A stretch of DNA of 64,000 nucleotides from Liolophura sinensis (Eukaryota; Mollusca; Polyplacophora; Chitonida; Chitonidae), in assembly GCF_032854445.1 (NCBI RefSeq), contig NC_088307.1, positions 25,495,953 to 25,559,952 on the forward strand. Direction: 5' to 3'. The notes beneath the pieces are model-generated. The model searched no databases and was not told the DNA's origin. It worked only from the letters and a program-made list of their open reading frames with translations. A program made the translations under genes and the position numbers. Each line of letters begins with the position of its first letter. Positions within the stretch are counted from its first letter, which is position 1. Of the stretch, positions 60,311-64,000 are shown piece by piece.

Positions 60311-62109
60311 AGGAACTTGTACATTTTTCTTCTCGCCAAAATAACTGATGTGTTGCTTGCAATGGAAAGGCCTAAAATTTCACACAGCATCTTTAAGTTC
60401 ACTTTTTGTTCTCTCTTTCTGTTTAATTATACTCAAAAGTGAAAATGATTTTGTTTCTAGACCATTGTAAACTTCCATCTGTGATACATAACCACTGATG
60501 CACATTTTAGTGAACGAAAAAAACAATAACAAAGTTTCAATTCTTAATGCAAATACAATCCATCTGTATGTGCATCTATGAAGGTTTTCTCAAATATTCC
60601 TACCAAACTATTTAAACAGCAGCTTGGTTAGACACATAACAATACTACTGAGCTCTAAGGTTATAGTTTTAACCACAGGTCTGTTCCAAATCTGACCCCC
60701 CCCTAGAGTGTACAGACCACATCATGACACCTCCGTCATACTGGGGTGGGGGGTTGATTGGTTTAGACCAATCAATCTTATCCTGACATACCCCTGCACA
60801 CTCACTAAAACCCCGTCACAACTTTTTCCACATTTCCCACATTCCACATTGCCTGCGTTTTTTGCCTGGTAATTAATTGCTCAATCAGGCCAGCTGTTAA
60901 GCTAAGCGTTTCTTTATTTAGCTGTGGTGTTTTCCTCAGATGAGAGCTTTAAGTAAACTTTGGCTCATACCTGGCACTTCTGTGAAACGGATTACGCTAC
61001 GCCACAAGATTTGAACCAAATAATATAAAACAAATTTCTCCTCTGGGATAAGGATAGGAAAAAAAGAGGTCCAAGTCTGTGAGCAATTTCCTTGTGTAAA
61101 CACAGCTTGAGTAAGCCGGACATTCTACACCGGTTATGAAATATGGCTCACGGGCTGTTTTCATAATCAAAACGGGCTAAAAACTGACATGGGGTAAATA
61201 CAGGGTAGGTAATCATCCTTGTGAATCGTGAGAAATCATTTTATTGTGTCAAGTCCATGTAAACACTCACAGGTTCCGACACTGATTTTACGATAAACCT
61301 CTGTCAATAGGACAAGCACAGCGAAACCTCTCATCTAGCTCCACATCAAGGCTTTATCATGTTCACAAGGATAGCTAAAATGATATTCTGTCATTCTCAG
61401 CCTCTTTCATACGTCTAAACCCTGCATATTCCGGCATTATTAAAGAAAGGAAAAAAGTCTAATGTTTAGACTGACTGTTCACCTAGGTTTGCAGGTGTAG
61501 TCTGTAAAAGTGACACCCCAAAATAAACAAAATAAGTAAATGTCCAAATCTTCAATCAAGTTTACATAAATAGCCTGTACATGTATGTTGCTAGTGGCTT
61601 GTACATAAACTTCATCAACACATTCATAAAAGGCTGGTTAAATAACATCAAAATCATTTGATTCCATTATTTATTTGAGGGGTAATGCCACATGAAACTG
61701 GCTGCACGGTCCTAAAACACTCACCTACTTTTTGTGTTGGTCCAATCTTACAATAACACCAGGCATACTGTTGCCAGCCATTCTCCACATCGACTAAGGA
61801 GTTCTGAACTGATGACAACTGTTGCTGTCGAGGTCCAGCTTTGATAGGAAAAGACAACACTAGACCAAATGTAAATATGCATCAATAAACTATTAATTTC
61901 TCAGGAAGTTTAAAAAGTATAACTTTTTATTTTTGTGAAAGCCGTGACCCTTGGCAAATTACACTCGTGAACTTGTCCACCTGTGACGTGTCATATTGGT
62001 GAGAGATAAGTGGTCTCTAGCAAACTTCATGTAAGACAACACGCAAGAGTTCTATTGACTGCTTATTACAACCAAGCCTGACCCCATAAGAGCTGGAGCA
62101 GTGTATACC
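60311..62109. other. Non-coding
   Basis: No repeat or exon recognised before the right-hand array. Confidence 0.45.
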
Positions 62110-64000
62110 CGTTCTTGCCTCCAATCCCACTACAATTCCGTCTGAGAAAGGTACAAAACCCACATCTCCTCCAATCACACTACACTTCCATGTCTGAGAA
62201 AGGTACAAAACCCACATCTCCTCCAATCACACTACACTTCCATGTCTGAGAAAGGTACAAAACCCACCTCGCCAATCCCACAACAATTCTCTGTGTGAGA
62301 AAGGTACAAAACCCACAACTCCTCCAATCCCACTACACTTCCCTGTCTGAGAAAGGTACAAAACCCACCTCGCCAATCCCACAACAATTCTCTGTCTGAG
62401 AAAGGTACAAAACCCACAACTTCTCCAATCCCACTACACTTCCCTGTCTGAGAAAGGTACAAAACCCACATCTCCTCCAATCCCACAACAATTCCCTGTC
62501 TGAGAAAGGTACAAAACCCACATCACCTCCAATCCCACAACAATTCCCTGTCTGAGAAAGGTACAAAACCCACATCTCCTCCAATCACACTACACTTCCA
62601 TGTCTGAGAAAGGTACAAAACCCACATCACCACCAATCCCACAATAATTCCCTGTCTGAGAAAGGTACAAAACCCACATCTCCTCCAATCCCACAACAAT
62701 TCCCTGTCTGAAAAAGGTACAAAACCCACATCTCCTCCAATCTCACTACACTTCCCTGTCTGAGAAAGGTACAAAACCCACATCTCCTCCAATCCCACTA
62801 AACTTCCCTGTCTGAAAAAGGTACAAAACCCACATCTCCTCCAATCCCACTACAATTCCCTGTCTGAGAAAGGTACAAAACCCACATCTCCTCCAATCAC
62901 ACTACACTTCCATGTCTGAGAAAGGTACAAAACCCACATCACCACCAATCCCACAATAATTCCCTGTCTGAGAAAGGTACAAAACCCACATCTCCTCCAA
63001 TCCCACAACAATTCCCTGTCTGAAAAAGGTACAAAACCCACATCTCCTCCAATCCCACTAAACTTCCCTGTCTGAAAAAGGTACAAACCCACATCTCCTC
63101 CAATCACACTACACTTCCATGTCTGAGAAAGGTACAAAACCAACATCTCCTCCAATCCCACAACAATTCCGTGTCTGAGAAAGGTACAAAACCCACACCT
63201 CCTCCAGTCCCACAAGAATTCCCTGTCTGAAAAAGGTACAAAACCCACATCTCCTCCAATGACACTACACTTCCCTGTCTGAAAAAGGTACAAAACCCAC
63301 ATCTCCTCCAATACCACTACACTTCCCTGTCTGAGAAAGGTACAAAACCCACCTCGCCAATCCCACAACAATTCTCTGTGTGAGAAAGGTACAAAACCCA
63401 CAACTCCTCCAATCCCACTACACTTCCCTGTCTGAGAAAGGTACAAAACCCACCTCGCCAATCCCACAACAATTCTCTGTGTGAGAAAGGTACAAAACCC
63501 ACAACTCCTCCAATCCCACTACACTTCCCTGTCTGAGAAAGGTACAAAACCCACCTCGCCAATCCCACAACAATTCTCTGTCTGAGAAAGGTACAAAACC
63601 CACAACTTCTCCAATCCCACTACACTTCCCTGTCTGAGAAAGGTACAAAACCCACCTCGCCAATCCCACAACAATTCTCTGTCTGAGAAAGGTACAAAAC
63701 CCACAACTTCTCCAATCCCACTACACTTCCCTGTCTGAGAAAGGTACAAAACCCACCTCGCCAATCCCACAACAATTCTCTGTCTGAGAAAGGTACAAAA
63801 CCCACAACTTCTCCAATCCCACTACACTTCCCTGTCTGAGAAAGGTACAAAACCCACCTCGCCAATCCCACAACAATTCTCTGTCTGAGAAAGGTACAAA
63901 ACCCACAACTTCTCCAATCCCACTACACTTCCCTGTCTGAGAAAGGTACAAAACCCACATCTCCTCCAATCCCACAACAATTCCCTGTCTGAAAAAGGTA
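62110..64000. repeat. 52/49-bp minisatellite running off the right edge
   Basis: The unit contains CAATCCCACTACACTTCCCT, GTCTGAGAAAGGTACAAAAC and CCACATCTCCTC (52 bp). A 49-bp variant ends CCCACCTCGC. From about 63340 to 63940 the two alternate as a 101-bp dimer repeated about six times. Neither length is divisible by three, so minus-strand translations repeat GFVPFSD-like peptides in shifting frames, an artefact. Confidence 0.95.

Noticed and set aside
62232-63975. Series of 83-205 codon minus-strand frames with GFVPFSD and LWVLYLSQT peptides
   Set aside because: These are translations of the 52/49-bp repeat in rotating frames.

Overview
The window reads as non-coding DNA from a metazoan nuclear genome, most likely a mollusc or another lophotrochozoan. 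The reasons are its AT-rich composition, the absence of long real coding frames, many ACATGTA-type words, dense short palindromic transposon relics, and a tRNA-derived SINE of a type I associate with bivalves and other molluscs. The species call is inference from memory of such repeats and was not checked by a search. There are no bacterial-type operons, no rRNA, no convincing tRNA gene and no CRISPR array.

Only one piece looks like a protein-coding exon: a minus-strand first coding exon at 31358-31427. It has an ATG in good Kozak context, encodes a clear signal peptide and ends in a consensus splice donor. If real, it starts a gene for a secreted or membrane protein that runs leftward. Because no further exon is convincing in 1-31300, most of that left half would be its first intron, and 31.4-32.5 kb would be its 5' UTR and promoter. 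Two short motif clusters (30.87-30.99 kb and 35.14-35.23 kb) are possible regulatory elements near this start.

Left half (1-31 kb): single-copy AT-rich sequence sprinkled with MITE-like elements (five families, called A to E here), SINE copies, small minisatellites and old local duplications. A 22-bp minisatellite lies at 1.05-1.22 kb between two family C elements, and an unrelated 22-bp GT-rich minisatellite occupies 15.08-15.72 kb. The best-preserved mobile element is a SINE at 18932-19263 flanked by a perfect 13-bp target-site duplication.

Right half (32-64 kb): strongly enriched in tandem repeats. These include a 56-bp satellite-like array (48.1-50.1 kb), a 24-bp array of about 136 copies (50.4-53.7 kb), degenerate arrays at 54.5-56.0 kb, an 85-bp array (56.2-57.0 kb) and a 52/49-bp array running off the right edge (62.1-64.0 kb). 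The long open frames at 50.4-53.7 and 62.2-64.0 kb are by-products of periodicity, not recognisable genes. A block at 42.8-43.4 kb is a patchwork of alternating MITE and SINE copies. No integrated multi-gene system is visible. The interest lies in repeat architecture, MITE families that share termini, and the isolated signal-peptide exon.
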